Shown piece by piece: positions 1-12,217 of a DNA stretch of 64,000 nt. The notes under the pieces were generated by a model. It did not search any database. It had not been told where the DNA came from and was given only the letters and a program-made list of their open reading frames with translations. Position 1 is the first letter of the stretch. The number at the start of each line of letters is the position of its first letter. The stretch comes from Phaseolus vulgaris (taxonomy: Eukaryota; Streptophyta; Magnoliopsida; Fabales; Fabaceae). The DNA is taken from NCBI RefSeq assembly GCF_000499845.2, contig NC_023756.2:41603393-41667392 (forward strand), given 5' to 3'. Position numbers and translations under genes: made by a program.

Positions 1-22
1 TCTGCCCATTTTGCCCGTAACA
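1..22 (-). repeat. Edge of 3' LTR (truncated by window)
   Basis: Read on the minus strand, 22 to 1 is TGTTACGGGCAAAATGGGCA plus two bases, matching the outer end of the 5' LTR at 4963-4942 with about one difference. Immediately upstream in element sense (positions 36-23) is purine-rich AATGGGGATGGTAT, which fits a polypurine tract priming plus-strand DNA synthesis. Confidence 0.75.
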
Positions 23-3000
23 ATACCATCCCCATTGGAAGCAACCTTGTCCTCAAGGTTGAATGATGGAAAAGCTTCTTCTACGTTTGAGACATTTTCC
101 CAAGTAGCAACATGAGGAGGAGTATTTTGCCAATGGATTAGCACTTGAGGAATCTTCAATTGTCCTCGCAACAAGGTTCTTGATGCTAACACCTTCCACG
201 GTAGCAGTATTGGTCCGTGATCCAATTTCCAGTTTTGTATAGGAATGTAAGGATCATTATGCTGTCCTCTAAATTTCTTGAGCATATAGGCATGGAAAAC
301 TGAGTGAATCTTTGCTTCATCAGGTAGTTGTAGCCTATATGCTATTGTACCTACCTTAGCTAGTATCGAAAATGGCCCAAAGTATTTCAAACCCAGTTTC
401 TGATTAAGTCTCTTAGCCATTGTTTGTTGCTTGTATGGTTGGAGCTTAACCAGAACCAAGTCTCCCACTTGAAAATCAATGGATCGTCTTTTCATGTCAG
501 CATATTGTTTCATATAATTCTGAGCTCTAAGTAAGCTAAGCTTGACTTGCTCTAGTATCGTATCTCGCTGCAACAGATTAGCTTGGACAGTAGGTGAGTC
601 ATGCTCATCCAACTGGTATTTAATCAGTGTAGGAGAATTTTGTCCATAAAGTGCTTTATAAGGGGGCATGCCAATGCTGCTGTGGTGACTAGTATTATAC
701 CAATATTGAGCCCAAGGAAGCATCTTAGACCATTGGATAGGATTGTTGAAGGAAAAACACCTATGGTACATTTCTAAGGTTTTGTTAAGCACCTCACTTT
801 GGTCATCTGTTTGTGGATGATAGGCCGAGCTCATGGCCAATGTAGTACCCTGTAACTTCCAGAGTTGTTTCCAGAAGGAACTAACAAAAACCTTATCTCG
901 GTCAGACACTATGGATTTTGGAATGTCATGCAATTTCACCACATTATTGATGAATACGTCTGCCACTTGTTTGTTGTTGAAATCAGACCTCATCGGAATG
1001 AAGTGACCAAACTTAGATAACCTATCCACAATAACCATAATAATTGTACAACCTTGTGAAGGAGGAAGGCCTATGATGAAATCCATAGCGATGTCATCCC
1101 ATACTTGAATAGGATTTGGGAGAGGTTGCAAGAGTCCAACAGGGAATGTTGTTTCAGTTTTGGCTTGTTGGCATATCTGACAGTTCTGCACAAACATTCT
1201 GATGTCTTACTGCATATTCACTCAATAGAACTGAGAACATATTTGAGCAATTGTTTTAGCTCTGCCAGCATGGCCTCCAACTAAGCTATTATGAAATTCT
1301 GTCATAATTTTCTTCTTCAATTCCTCATCATTAGGAATAACTGTTCGTTTTTTCCAGAACATAATGCCATTGTGAACAACAAAGTGCTTTATTGTTGCAG
1401 GTTTTGAATGAAGTTTGGCCATTATGGTTTGCAACTCAAGATCCTCCTTTATCCTTTATTGTATGTCTTGTAGCCATTGGTTGACAGGTTCAGATATAGC
1501 CATGGACATGCATCTTGACAATGCATTTGCTACCACATTTTCTTTTCCAGGCTTATATTGAATTATGAAATCATACCCAAAAAATTTAGGGAGCCATTGT
1601 TGTTGTTGTTCTGGGGTGTGTAGGGATTGATTAAGGAATTCTTTCAAGCTTTTCTGATCAGTTTTGATGGTGAACTTATGGCCAAGCAAGTAATGCCTTA
1701 ATTTGGCAATTGCTTGAGTGATGGCATATAGCTCCCTAGAATAGGCAGATTGCTTTTGTTGTCTAGCAGATAACTTCTTAGAATAGTAGGCCACAGGATG
1801 AGCATTCTGTAATAAGACAGCTCCAATTCCTATCCTTGATGCATCTGTTTCCAAAGTGAAGGGTTGAGTAAAATTGGGTTGTGCTAATATTGGTGAGGAG
1901 GTAAGAGCTGCTTTCAGTTTCGCAAATGCTTCCTTTGCTATAGTGGTCCACTTAAAATTATCTTTCTGAGCATATCTGTTTGCGGGACTGCCAAAGAGGC
2001 GTAATTCCTGATAAACCGTCTGTAGTAGCCTGTGAGGCCTAAGAAGCCTCTCAATAACTTGAGAGATGTTGGTTTTGGCCAATCATTTACAACACGAACT
2101 TTATCTTTCTCCATTGCAATACCGTCATTGGATATAGTGTGATCAAGGTAGTTAATGTTGGTGGCACCAAATGAACATTTGGACAGCTTGGCAAATAGGT
2201 GTTCCTTCTGTAAGACTTGCAAAACAATCGCTAGGTGTTGTAAGTGAGAGGACCAATCAGAGCTATAAACCAGTATGTCATCAAAGAATACTAACACAAA
2301 TTTTCTCAGTAACCCTTGGAAAATGTGATTCATTAGACTCTGGAAAGTATCAGGGGCATTAGTGAGAACAAATGGCATGACTAGTCATTCATAATGACCT
2401 TGATGAGTACGAAAAGTTGTTTTATACCTGTCTTCGGGCTTCACCAATATCTGATGATATCCGGACCTCAGGTCAAGTTTAGAGAAATGAGTGGCTCCAT
2501 GTAATTCATTAATTAACTCATTTACTGTTGGAATGGGAAAACTATCTTTAATGGTTAGAGCATTAAGAGCCCTATAATCCGTGCAAAATCGCCAAGTTCC
2601 ATCCTTTTTCTTCACAAGAATAATTGGTGATGAAAATGGAGCGCTTGGCTGGATGGGCCCTTCATTTAGCATTTCTTGAATCATTTTCTCTATTTGAGCT
2701 TTCTGGCTGTGAGGATACTGATTAAGCTTAACCTTGACTGGGTGTGATCCTTCCAATAATGGAATAGAGAGGTCATGCAACCTGGGAGGGGGTAAACCAA
2801 TGGAAACATCAAACACTTGTTTATAGGTTTGCAATAAGACTACAAGTTCAGGTTCCCTTTGTTCTGGCAGCTGTAATAAGTTGTTATTTACTGCTGTTGC
2901 AACTTGAATGGCATAACACTCGTCAATGGCATTAGTGCTAGAGAGCCTTCTGATATGGTGGTATTGAGCAACTTCAAGGTGTATTTGGTGGTACTTGTCT

Positions 3001-3851
3001 CCCTGTAGAGTAACCTTCTGCCCTTTATAATGAAATTGTATGTTGAGATCCTTATAATCATGGATGTGAGGGCCTACCGTTGAAAGCCAATTAGTACCAA
3101 TAATCAAATCAGCCCTAGAAACCGGTAGTAAAAAGACAAGAAGATCAATTTGGGCACCCTGCATATTGACAGAGATATTCCGAATATAACCTTCAGTTTC
3201 CAATCTGTTGCCATTTCCTACCATTACTCTTAATTTTGGACTTTGTTCCACTTTGAGCTGCATGAACTTAGCCAATCGTGGTTGAAGAAAATTGTCGTTG
3301 CTGCCGCCATCTATCATAACTTGAATGACAATACCATTTAGTTCTGCTGCAAATCTGATAGTTCTGGCACGCCTAACATCTTCAAATGCATCCAAGGATA
3401 AGTGGAGGTCTTCAACAGGGACTTCAATTGGTGAGGTTGTAGTGTCTAGGGGTTCTGGTGGTTGAAGAATTGGGTTTGTTTCAGTGTCTTCAACATCAAC
3501 TTGCAAAATCATCAAATGTCGGTTGGGACATCTATGGTTGAATGAGAATTTTTCATCACATGTATAGCATTGACCCTTTTCTCTCCTAAGTTGCATCTCT
3601 GCAGCAGTCAACTTTTTTATTTGGTTGGGTTTGAAATTGGGTTTGGTAGATGGTGTGGGAAGTAGTGGAGGTAGTGGACTTTTGGATGGTGAAGGGCTAA
3701 AATGATTGGTGTTATAAAAGTTGGGTTTGAGGTTGAAAATTCTGGTGATGGTATTAGATGCCTGAGGTTTGGTGTTAGTGGTATATCTGTCTTCATAAAG
3801 CTTGGAAAACGCCACAGCTCTCAATAAGGAAGGTGGGGATTGGGCAATCAC
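1..3851 (-). pseudogene. pol: gag-pol: zinc knuckle, protease, RT, RNase H, integrase (broken)
   Basis: From 3851 leftward: zinc knuckle CYTCDEKFSFNHRC; protease active site MIDGGSNDNF; RT motifs KKKDGTWRFCTDYRALN and KLDLRSGYHQ; then a TGA at 2385-2387 where the family has Trp. RT resumes at 2378 (catalytic VFFDDILVYS) and a frameshift near 1940-2080 leads into RNase H (TDASRIGIGAVLL, SRELYAI, TDQKSL) down to a TAA at 1456-1458. The integrase zinc-binding region covers 1434-1225, with TGA at 1222-1224 and TAA at 1207-1209. From there the frame is open to position 1 and carries the integrase core (WDDIAMDF, VSDRDKVF, HPQTDDQSEV) and a chromodomain-like end (LIHWQNTPPHVATWENV). All lesions are read directly; loss of function is inferred. 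Confidence 0.88.
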
Positions 3852-4517
3852 ATCTCTTGTAACTCAGTATGCAATCCATTGATAAAACAGTTCAACAATG
3901 CTTCTTAAGGTAAGCTACCTGAACGATTAGCTAAGGACATGAATTGGAGATAATATTAAGAAACTGATCCTTTTTTTTTGGAGTTTAAACAAGGTTGCTT
4001 GCGGACAATCAAATGGTGAAGGGACAAATTCAATTTCCAAGGCTCTAGTTAGAGCATTCCATGACATGAATGGGTTGGTTCTTTGAATAATTTGGAACCA
4101 AGGTACGACATCTTGTTCCATATGAATTGCAACAATAGTTAATCTATCCTCATCAGCAGTTCCATAATAGTAAAAAAAAAAATTCAGCTTTGAAAATCCA
4201 AGCCATTACATCTAAGTTGTTAAATTTAGAAAATTCTAATTTCACATTCCGAATCTGAAATGCGTGCCTGACTGAACTGCTTGGCTCTGCTTAGAGTTCA
4301 TGCTAGATCCACCATGGGGTTGGGGTTGGTTTTGAAGTAGTGATTCCACCATTGATTGAATGCACTCCATGAGAGTGTTTGCTGCCACCTCCACTTGTGT
4401 AGTGTGCACACGTTGTTCTTGGTCACGTAACTCCAAGAGATCCATTACTCGTTTGAGCTCAGCGTCATGAGCTCGTATTTCCGCTGCCATTGTGGCCATT
4501 CGTGTGTTATCAACCAT
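3852..4517 (-). pseudogene. gag: gag 5' part of Ty3/gypsy element (broken)
   Basis: The first open stretch (4517-4242, 91 residues) starts MVDNTRMATMAAEIRAHDAE and is a charged, coiled-coil-like gag N-terminus. A second stretch (4121-3927) with WFQIIQRTNPFMSWNALTRA is the retrotransposon gag core. Poly-T runs on the plus strand near 3968-3980 and a poly-A run near 4172-4182 lie where the frames break and are likely indel sites. The zinc-knuckle part of gag is in the next open frame (below 3851). Virion-like particle formation is the family role; this copy is not intact. Confidence 0.75.
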
Positions 4518-4539
4518 GGTGGCTCAATGAAAGCACCTA

Positions 4540-4963
4540 TGTAATGGTGTGATGATATATATTGAGTGGGTATTCAACTAACAACGCAACCAGTAAACAA
4601 AAGTTTAGAATTAGATCAAATAAAAATAGCAACACCGTTAGTACGTGATGGAACAGTAGGGTGGATGTATGAATGGCTAGAGTCATCCTACAATGGAAAG
4701 AGGGATATTCAAGGGTTGATTATAGAAATAATGATTTAGGGAAATAAAAAGAATATCAGAGAGAGGTTATACCCAAATCAAGTTTGTCCTCTAGCTTATA
4801 CCCTGCAAGCCTCTTATTGGCTGTGTGCATTCTACTGCTTCTCCTGATGGCCTCAGTGTGTGAATCCTTATCCACGTGTAAATTTTCTCTAACTGTCTGG
4901 CCATTTACCAAAAACCCGTGCTCTTTATTTATTTTTTCTTTTATGTCCATTTTGCCCGTAACA
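4540..4963 (-). repeat. 5' LTR of the Ty3/gypsy element
   Basis: About 424 bp bounded by TG...CA on either strand: plus strand tgtaatggtg at 4540 and gcccgtaaca ending at 4963. Its outer bases match the start of the second LTR at 1-22, which fixes that end. The inner boundary at 4540 is set from the TG dinucleotide just before the degraded primer-binding region at 4519-4539. It should hold the element's promoter and polyadenylation signals. Confidence 0.8.
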
Positions 4964-5499
4964 GTTTGATATATTTTTTCGCACATATTATTTACACGTC
5001 ATTTTGTTGTTGTTCTATATTAGGTAATATCTATAATATTTCTATACAAAATATTTGTCTTCTTACCACTTGTCTAAACAAAACTTAATTATCATATCCC
5101 AATTTCTTATAGACCATCATATCAAAATATCGTGAGTAATTCTCTTAATCACATACTTTTTAAATATTTATCTACCATAAAGATGTTTTTCTTATATTAA
5201 TTTTTGCATTTGTATTTCTCCAATCTATATATCTTTAACTCTAGGGAGAAAGTCTAACGCAGTCCACACTTTCATTTCTCAAGTAAGGACTCTTGAGTAT
5301 AACTAAATTTTTCCCCCCTAATCCACCATACTTTGTTCGACAACATACCTTTTCTCATCTAACTCAATATTTTTTTTTTCATTCTCCCTTTGCTCCTCAT
5401 TTTTGTTGGCTTTCACTCCACTCTAATTGAAATTTTAAAAATGATAAATAAAACAAATGGGTGAAATGTGAGTACAAAATTTATAAGACATACTCTCTC
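4964..5499. other. Intergenic, no gene seen
   Basis: AT-rich flank of the gypsy element. The five bases after the LTR (4964-4968, gtttg) would be one copy of its target duplication; the partner lies outside the window. No coding signal was recognised, although the right part may be more of the decayed LINE that follows. Confidence 0.5.
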
Positions 5500-5990
5500 A
5501 ACAAAGAACATGTTGTTATTGTGCTTCCAAGATGACAACTTTTTATATGAGTTTTCATGTTTCCTATTTTCTTGGATTCATCCTAATATGAATGCCTAAA
5601 TACTTATTTTTAAAATTTTACAATTCAACATAGTAAAATATCTTTCCATCAATCTCACCTCCAAGTAAATTGCTTCATATATGTTTTTACAATAATTGAA
5701 CTTATGGCATAAAACCAATTCATAGCACCTCATGACGCTTTTAATAACTATAACATTTACTATGCAGTTGAGCAAATAAAGTTATGTTGTTCACATATTG
5801 TAGATGGTTAATTTCAAATTATTTTTTTAAGTTTGACTCCTAAAAACATATTGTTTTCCTTACAAGTTTACTTAGTCCTTCTCTTACATTTGTGAATAAA
5901 GGAGAAAATGTAACTTCTTGTCTTAAACTCCACTTAATCTTAAACTCCATTGTCAAACTACTATTAATAAATATTGAAACAAAGTTTGGT
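5500..5990 (-). pseudogene. Decayed LINE reverse-transcriptase fragment
   Basis: Minus-strand translation gives, with many stops and small frame changes, the order of motifs of plant L1-type LINE reverse transcriptase. RQEVTFSPLF and EGLSKLVRK correspond to RQGDPLxPFLF...EGLS; HLQYVNNITLF corresponds to the catalytic LQYxDDTLF; MRCYELV, MLNCKILKI and KYLGIHIRMNPRK correspond to the following FELxSGLKxN, xLNCK and KYLGIPIGxNPRR segments. Both catalytic aspartates read as Asn, so it is an old, dead relic. Its ends are approximate. Confidence 0.65.
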
Positions 5991-7915
5991 TTCATGCAGG
6001 AAACACTTCAAAAAAAGTCTTAAGAATTTTTTCTGAAGCATAAGTATGTGAACTAAAAGAAAAAAATACCTAAAAATACTTAAAATAAAAAAGTAATAGT
6101 AAATGGTTTATTTTTGAAAATTTGGGTAGCTCCTATCCTCTTCAGTTATTGGCCATGGGATTTCTTACCTCATTTTGAACAACTTTCATTTTTAATGCAT
6201 CATCAAAATGTATGATCATTTCAAGTTTTTTCCTACTAATTTTTGGGAAAATTTTTTTGAGAGAATAAAGAGTTAGTATAATCACTAATTTGATGACCAA
6301 TTTTTTGTGAATACAAATTTATCACTATTTCGATCATTAAATAATAAAAATAAATTTTTGTAACTGATTTAGTCCTTGAGAGTGACAATTGTCACTGATT
6401 TCGGTTATTATTTAACAATATTTTAGTAGTGATTTTATTATAAAAAAAATAAAATTTTACATCTACTTATAATAAGATATGCTAGTCTCCTTGGAATTGA
6501 ATCCAAATCCTTCTAACAAAATAATATATTTAGGTAAAAAATTAAAAATCATACTAATGAATGATGGTGTGATTTTTTATTTAAAAACTAAAATAAATAA
6601 ATAATATTAAACTATAAATTTTGTAATATTACCTTTAGTCCTTTTTACATATGAAAAAGATATATATAAGGGTACTTCAAATCATAAGTATAAGAAATAC
6701 ATATTTACTTTTAAATATATTAGTTATTAAATTCATATAATACTTTTATTTATTAAAAATTCTATTTATAGATACATTTACTTATTTTTTATATAAATTG
6801 ATGCATTCATTAGTCTCACCAAACTTATATGTGAAAACATATTTTTTGAATTATGAAAAAATATCATTAAGTATAAATATAATTTAAACACTTAATGTTT
6901 TGGATGGTTTTAGAATAAAATTTAAATTTATATCATTATTAATTAAAAAATAATTAACTTGGAAATTTATATATATATATATATATATTAGTTAATTAAT
7001 TTTAATATGAAGAATAAAGTAATGATATTTGTGTGTAACTTAATTTATAATTTGTTATATACATTGTATAGTTATTTAAATAAAAATTTGTTATATATTT
7101 TTCAACACATATTTTTAAGAGAAGACATGAAATATGTAATAAGTAACATTATTACATGTATTATATCGTTATAGTAATCATCTTATATTTGGTCACTATA
7201 TAAAAAAATTATTAAATGAGTTTTTATATAATATGGTTATTAAATGAATTTTTATATGTTAGTAGTTAAATTAGTTTTAATATAATTGATTGTTAAATTA
7301 GGTTTTATATAATGATAATTAAATTGATTCTAAATTAGAATTTAATATTAATTATTAAAATTTTAACTATTTATTATTATATTCTAAGATAATCTCTACT
7401 TAAATTAATAAATAATTTTATTATTTTAAAAATATTTTTTATTATAATTTACTCATGATTATTTCTCTTTTCTTTTATACTCTTTTAAGTAACAAATGTT
7501 CTATACACCAAAGTTGTATATATGCTAGCTTAGCTTTTTTAATTAATTAAAAAAATATTAGCAAAATATGCTTTGATATACTCTTCTTATTATTATTATT
7601 TAAATTTTGTTAAATTTTATAAATTTTGATAGATTTGATATCTTATTTATTATCTTCATCTCATAATTTTTATAATTCGAATAAATTTCAATCAATTTTA
7701 AATTATCTATTGTTAACATACTTATGTTTTTTTTTTCACAAATAAATAAAATAAATATAGTATTTAAGAAATGCTCCAACCCTTATAAAAAAAAAACATA
7801 AATGTCTTTCAAACAAGACAAAAACAAATCCTACTAAACATATTTCTAGATCATCCACCATACTACCAAAGAGTAATAGGGCGATGTGATCAAGTTATAT
7901 ACACAATTGCATCTA
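5991..7915. other. AT-rich intergenic DNA
   Basis: No gene recognised. Very AT-rich, with an (AT)n run near 6968-6989. A possible MITE-like segment near 6270-6440 has TCACT-type repeats, but no clear ends were found. Confidence 0.5.
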
Positions 7916-8241
7916 TTAATTAAGTGTGTACAACCCATATTGATAAACCAACACAGTTAGTATACCTCCAAAAAAACCAAAAACCAAAGTACCCATGCAC
8001 ACGATTACCATTGCTGATAATGTAGTATTTAACCCGAGAATTAAAATTATTGCAGAATAGTACCTTGTTTGGTGCATATTTAGTGTCTGTTCAGATATGT
8101 ATGAACTTTTTTTGTTATAGAAACGGAAGTCCAAACCTTTTTTCAATCACCCTATAAGAATTTGTGGTGCGATTGTCAAGCCATTTATACCTTTGTATGT
8201 CAGGCACATGATGCCCAAAACCACCAGCAGAGCCATTTTAC
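7916..8241 (-). other. Two unrecognised short hydrophobic open frames
   Basis: On the minus strand an ATG near 8240 opens MALLVVLGIMCLTYKGINGL and stops after about 30 codons. A few bases on, another open frame (8146-7916) encodes 76 residues with two hydrophobic stretches (AIILILGLNTTLSAMVIVCM and LVFGFFGGILTVLVYQYGLY). Together they look like remains of, or exons of, a small membrane protein. I do not recognise the family, and the pieces could be chance. No splice model joins them convincingly. Confidence 0.25.
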
Positions 8242-8524
8242 ATTTCCTGCTTTTGGTGTTTAGAAACCACGACACTAGATAAGTGTCATCATTTAGTGAT
8301 ATTTCAAGCAAAAATCTAGGTATTTATGAGTTTAATTGTTGATTTATTTATCATCCAACCTAAATTTGTGAAGAATTGAAATTAATGATATATTTTGAAT
8401 TATAAGATTAATGAAGCCATTAGATCCCAATTTTGTATTGATCTCAGAAAATTAAGGAAAGAAAAGTAAAGGGCTAGAGGACGAATAGAGAGGCGTTAGA
8501 AGATAGAAAAGAAGTTGTTGGACA

Positions 8525-8815
8525 TCCAAAATTCTCGCTTAGGAGAGAATGATCTAGAGCCAAACCTAGTTCCAGTCCCAATCCTCGCCTAAGCATACAG
8601 AACTCACTCAAGGCTCACCCATGCGAGAATACTCTAGAAATCAAGTGCCAAGCTCACTCAAGTTTGCTTGGGATCACTCGGGTCTCGCCAAGTCTCGCCT
8701 AGGGCTCACTTGAGCGAGATTGCTCCAGAGAGTGGGCATTATTTGAATCAATGATATCACTTAAGCAAGATATGGATTGCTTGAGCGAGATATGGATCGC
8801 TTGAGTGAGATGTCA
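8525..8815. repeat. Unclassified repeat rich in CTCGCTTAAG/CTTGAGCGAGA motifs
   Basis: A stretch of higher GC than its surroundings with many imperfect copies of ctcgcctaag / cttgagcgaga in both orientations (for example near 8535, 8580, 8690 and 8713). It ends with a 20-bp tandem pair at 8770-8789 and 8790-8809 (gatatggatYgcttgagYga). It looks like part of a dispersed repeat, possibly LTR-derived. No coding or terminal repeats were identified. Confidence 0.45.
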
Positions 8816-9959
8816 CTAATCCAAGTTCAAATTAGGTTAAATACAAAGGTAGGGCAGAGATTAGGGGATGGAGAGGAAGTCCTAGAAAGCAACTGTCAAG
8901 GAGAAACATTCTAGATATTCTTCTTTTGCTTTCCATCATCTTTTGGTGCATGTAATGACTACCATGAGTGACTAACTCCTTTCTTTTAAGATTGAATGTA
9001 ATCGTTTCAAACTCTGATGAATTCTAGTAATATTTATATATGACATTTTAATCTTATTTAATACTGGTATTTTCATCTTATGCTTAAAGCTTGAGTTAGA
9101 TCTTTGGATTTAATTGGAAAGTATATATGATGATCTGACCTAAATGAAAATACTTGATATATTTTGATTCTAGGAACATATTTTAATACATCAATTGCTT
9201 TATAACATATTTTCTTAATGATAAGAAGTTTTCTAAATAGTTGAGAAATCGATGTTTACGAGATAATCTTAATGATTTTCTATTTGAGGAATCAATATGA
9301 ACGATCCTTTTTGTTGCATCAATATTAATTATGTCATAGTATTGTATGTCTTTATTTATCAAAATACAAATGAAGGAGAAAGATTAACTTCAATCTCAAT
9401 CTTATTAATTGAATTCTTAAAATCTTTTACTCTCTTTTATTTAATTTACATGCAAACTTTATTCAAACAATGTCAACATATTTTGAATTGAATTTTTGTA
9501 CATAATTTCAATATTTAGTGAATGTTACACATTCAAATTTCAACATTTTTTTTTTGGGTTCGATATCTGTCTTTCGAGATAAACTATTATTTATGGCTCA
9601 ATACACTTGTCGAAGAAAAGTAAACACTCTACAGAGTTGAAATCTGTAGATTAGCCAAGCACCATGGAATCCGAAGGAACCCCCTAGTGGAAGACATGAC
9701 TATGACAATTGCAGTAGAGCCTTTAATAAAAAAATTCTTCTGTCAGATTTTAAACCAAAACCAGATTGCATTAACCTGCCTAGTTAACCTAGTGTTGATC
9801 ACACCAAGCATATCTAAATGTTGGGCTAAAATATATCTATGCAAAACAAAGTTAGCTAAAAAGAATTATGTTGTCAACCCAAACATTCATACCTCTTGTG
9901 TCTACCCCAAAGATTTCACATTTTCGATTGGTTTTAAGTACCAATGGAGTATGTGAACA
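8816..9959. other. Intergenic, no confident gene
   Basis: AT-rich. An 89-residue plus-strand frame at 9687-9956 exists but resembles no family I know and lies in the 3' flank of the minus-strand LINE fragment, so it is probably not a gene. Confidence 0.45.
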
Positions 9960-10870
9960 TAGATTTTGTGTGTTTATTCCATATAGATACCCAAATTTTT
10001 AGTTGTGCTATGCAAAAGATTTTATATGCATTACTTTTCTCATTATTACTTGTACCCCTTTGCAAACCTGATTACCTTTATCATTAAAGAGATAAGATCT
10101 AAACTGATTTAAATGATTTTGAGGTTGATTATGTGTTATATTAGAAATCCCAAGCCATCTATTGCAACTGTTCTAGGCCTAGTGTGCAACTTTGCACTCA
10201 AAGAACAAGTGACTAACAATTTCTAGCTAAGATGTGCAGAAAGGACATCCTAAATCAACTTGTTGAATTTCTCTCCTGACTAGGTTATCTTTTGTTCAAT
10301 CCTACTCGTGAGAAGGCACCAAACAAAGAATTTGACACTAGTAAAAGAAAAAGAATTTCACAAATTTGAGAATAATTCTTTCCTATCTTCACCTCATTAC
10401 CTCCAAAATGTAGTAAATTATATGTCAATAGGATTGAAAACTCTCTGTTTTTTCTAATCTTCCATTTCCAACAATATACCCTATCAATATAAGGTTTAGA
10501 ATCTTGTAACATGACGATGAGTTCTTTGATCAAAGACTTCTCCCATTCAAACCAACATCTTCTTCATGCAAGTTGCCAAGACCACGTGTCATCTTCTGAA
10601 AACCCTACTCGAGACATAAATATGTTTATGCACTGCATTGGCATACAATCTTGGTGTGCTCAACTTCAAGGCATTTTCCTTTAACCACTTATCTTCCGAA
10701 AAGTTGAGTTTTTTCTCCATTACGTACCTAACACCCAACTTATATTCTCCTCTAATCAATTTCTGTTTCCTACTTTGCATGCTTCCATATGGCCACCACT
10801 TAGAGTATATATGGTGAGAGGAATTTTTGGCTCTTAGCTTATGGAAGTTTGAGATTGTAAGGTAGAGCAA
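9960..10870 (-). pseudogene. LINE 3' fragment: zf-RVT region (decayed)
   Basis: Minus-strand frames carry the region downstream of the reverse transcriptase in plant LINEs: SEDKWLKENALKLSTPRLYA (the WxDxW...PRLY segment), then MLQDSKPYIDRVYCWKWK, EFSILLTYNLLHFGGNEV, and then LGCPFCTS...SHLFFECKVAH, the zf-RVT Cys/His cluster. Several stops and shifts separate them. No poly-A tract or target duplication was found, so the ends are approximate. Confidence 0.7.
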
Positions 10871-11830
10871 CCTAAAAGCAAAGCTTTTATCTTGTAATTT
10901 TATAAAGTGATTTTATCACACATCAACTTTAATTCCACTTTTTCTTTTCTTTTACAAAGAAGTGTTGAAAATGAAACCCGAGACAACGACTATTTTCACT
11001 TTTATTCTTTTTTACTATGTTGTGAAACTCAACTAACGAAAACAAATCACATGAATGAATAATGTTCTCCTCCAAGTTTCAAACGTTCAACAAGATCCAA
11101 AAGCTTGCGTTATATAGATACGAAGATTCCTACCTAGTATATATGATCATGTTTGATTTGGCTACCTAGTACTTTTATTTTAAAATAGATAAGAGATATT
11201 AAAAAGTGAAAACTTTTTATTGAGATGTGTGATATCTGATGTTACCCATTTTCTTAATATCTCAGAGCATGACGAACATATAAAAATTACAATTCTTCTT
11301 ATTAATTTGTTAAAAAGTATAAGTTAATGAAATTAATAATATTTTATTAGAAATACAGTAAAAATGTATAAATTTCATTGTCTTATACATCTTTCATAAA
11401 ATTTATATTTATTTTATTCAGTGACCACTTTCTACTGACACTTGTTAACATTTTATTTCCCTTTTGGATACAACTGTTTCATTAAATTTGTATGTTTCAT
11501 TAAATAACAACAATGATATCCATAACAATCATGGCATGTTAGCTATGATTAGAAGAAGTTGTAAAAGAAAAAGAGCGGCAAAATTCAAACAGGAAAACTG
11601 CAAGAAAAGGTGAAGTGATGAGTAGGAAACATGTGGGTTGAAGATTGTCTCAGCAAAAATGGCGGAAACAGGGAAGAGATTCAGATTCATCTCTGTCTCT
11701 CTCCATTTTAATAATGTCTACTGTTAAACCTATTTGTGACTTCTTTGCATGCATGCATGCATGAGGGATTTTCCTATCTACAAATTATAATTCATCAACA
11801 TTTTCTTTGAATATTTGAAAAATATTATAT
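10871..11830. other. Intergenic, no gene seen
   Basis: AT-rich. Contains a short GCAT tandem run near 11745-11763. Nothing else recognised. Confidence 0.5.
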
Positions 11831-12210
11831 TACTACAAAAAAATCATGAAATATAAACTAATTTTAGAGACAAAAAATAATTAGTTGTTATAATAATTAA
11901 ATTATGGACTATTTTAGATACTAACAAAATTTTTGGTTTCTAAATTAGTTTATATTATTGTTAAATAATTTTTAAGTTGGTATCTAATTAGCTACAAAAG
12001 TTTTAACTATCAATTATTTAGATTCTAAATTTGGTAGAAAAATCTTGGTAGCTAATTAGATACCAATTTAGAAACCATTTAATAATAATGAAACTAATTT
12101 AAAAATTAAAAGTTTTTTTAATTTTTAAAATGTCTCTAATTTAGTTACTATAACAACTAATTATTTTTTGTCTCTAAACTTGGTTTCTATTTTTTGATTT
12201 TCTTGTAGTA
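11831..12210. mobile_element. Fold-back MITE (CACTA-type ends), copy 1
   Basis: About 380 bp, almost entirely an inverted repeat: the left arm (tactacaaaaaaatcatgaa) is mirrored by the right arm ending gattttcttgtagta. The family ends are CACTACAAGAAAATCA, as in the intact copy next door. Here the first C reads T and the last G reads A. No target duplication could be matched. Confidence 0.75.
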
Positions 12211-12217
12211 GTGTATA

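Larger units (their letters stand above)
1..4963 (-). mobile_element. Ty3/gypsy LTR retrotransposon, nearly complete, 3' LTR cut by window edge
   Basis: The element reads right to left. Its 5' LTR is complete at 4540-4963 and begins (element sense) with TGTTACGGGC. The same start, TGTTACGGGCAAAATGG, recurs at the left edge (22 to 1), directly after the end of pol, so it is the first bases of the 3' LTR. In between lie gag, a CX2CX7HXC zinc knuckle, protease, reverse transcriptase, RNase H, integrase and a chromodomain-like C-terminus, the order of Ty3/gypsy (Metaviridae) chromoviruses. Coding is interrupted by several stops and at least two frameshifts, so this copy cannot be autonomous. The lineage within chromoviruses was not resolved. 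The target-site duplication cannot be checked because the left flank is outside the window. Confidence 0.9.
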
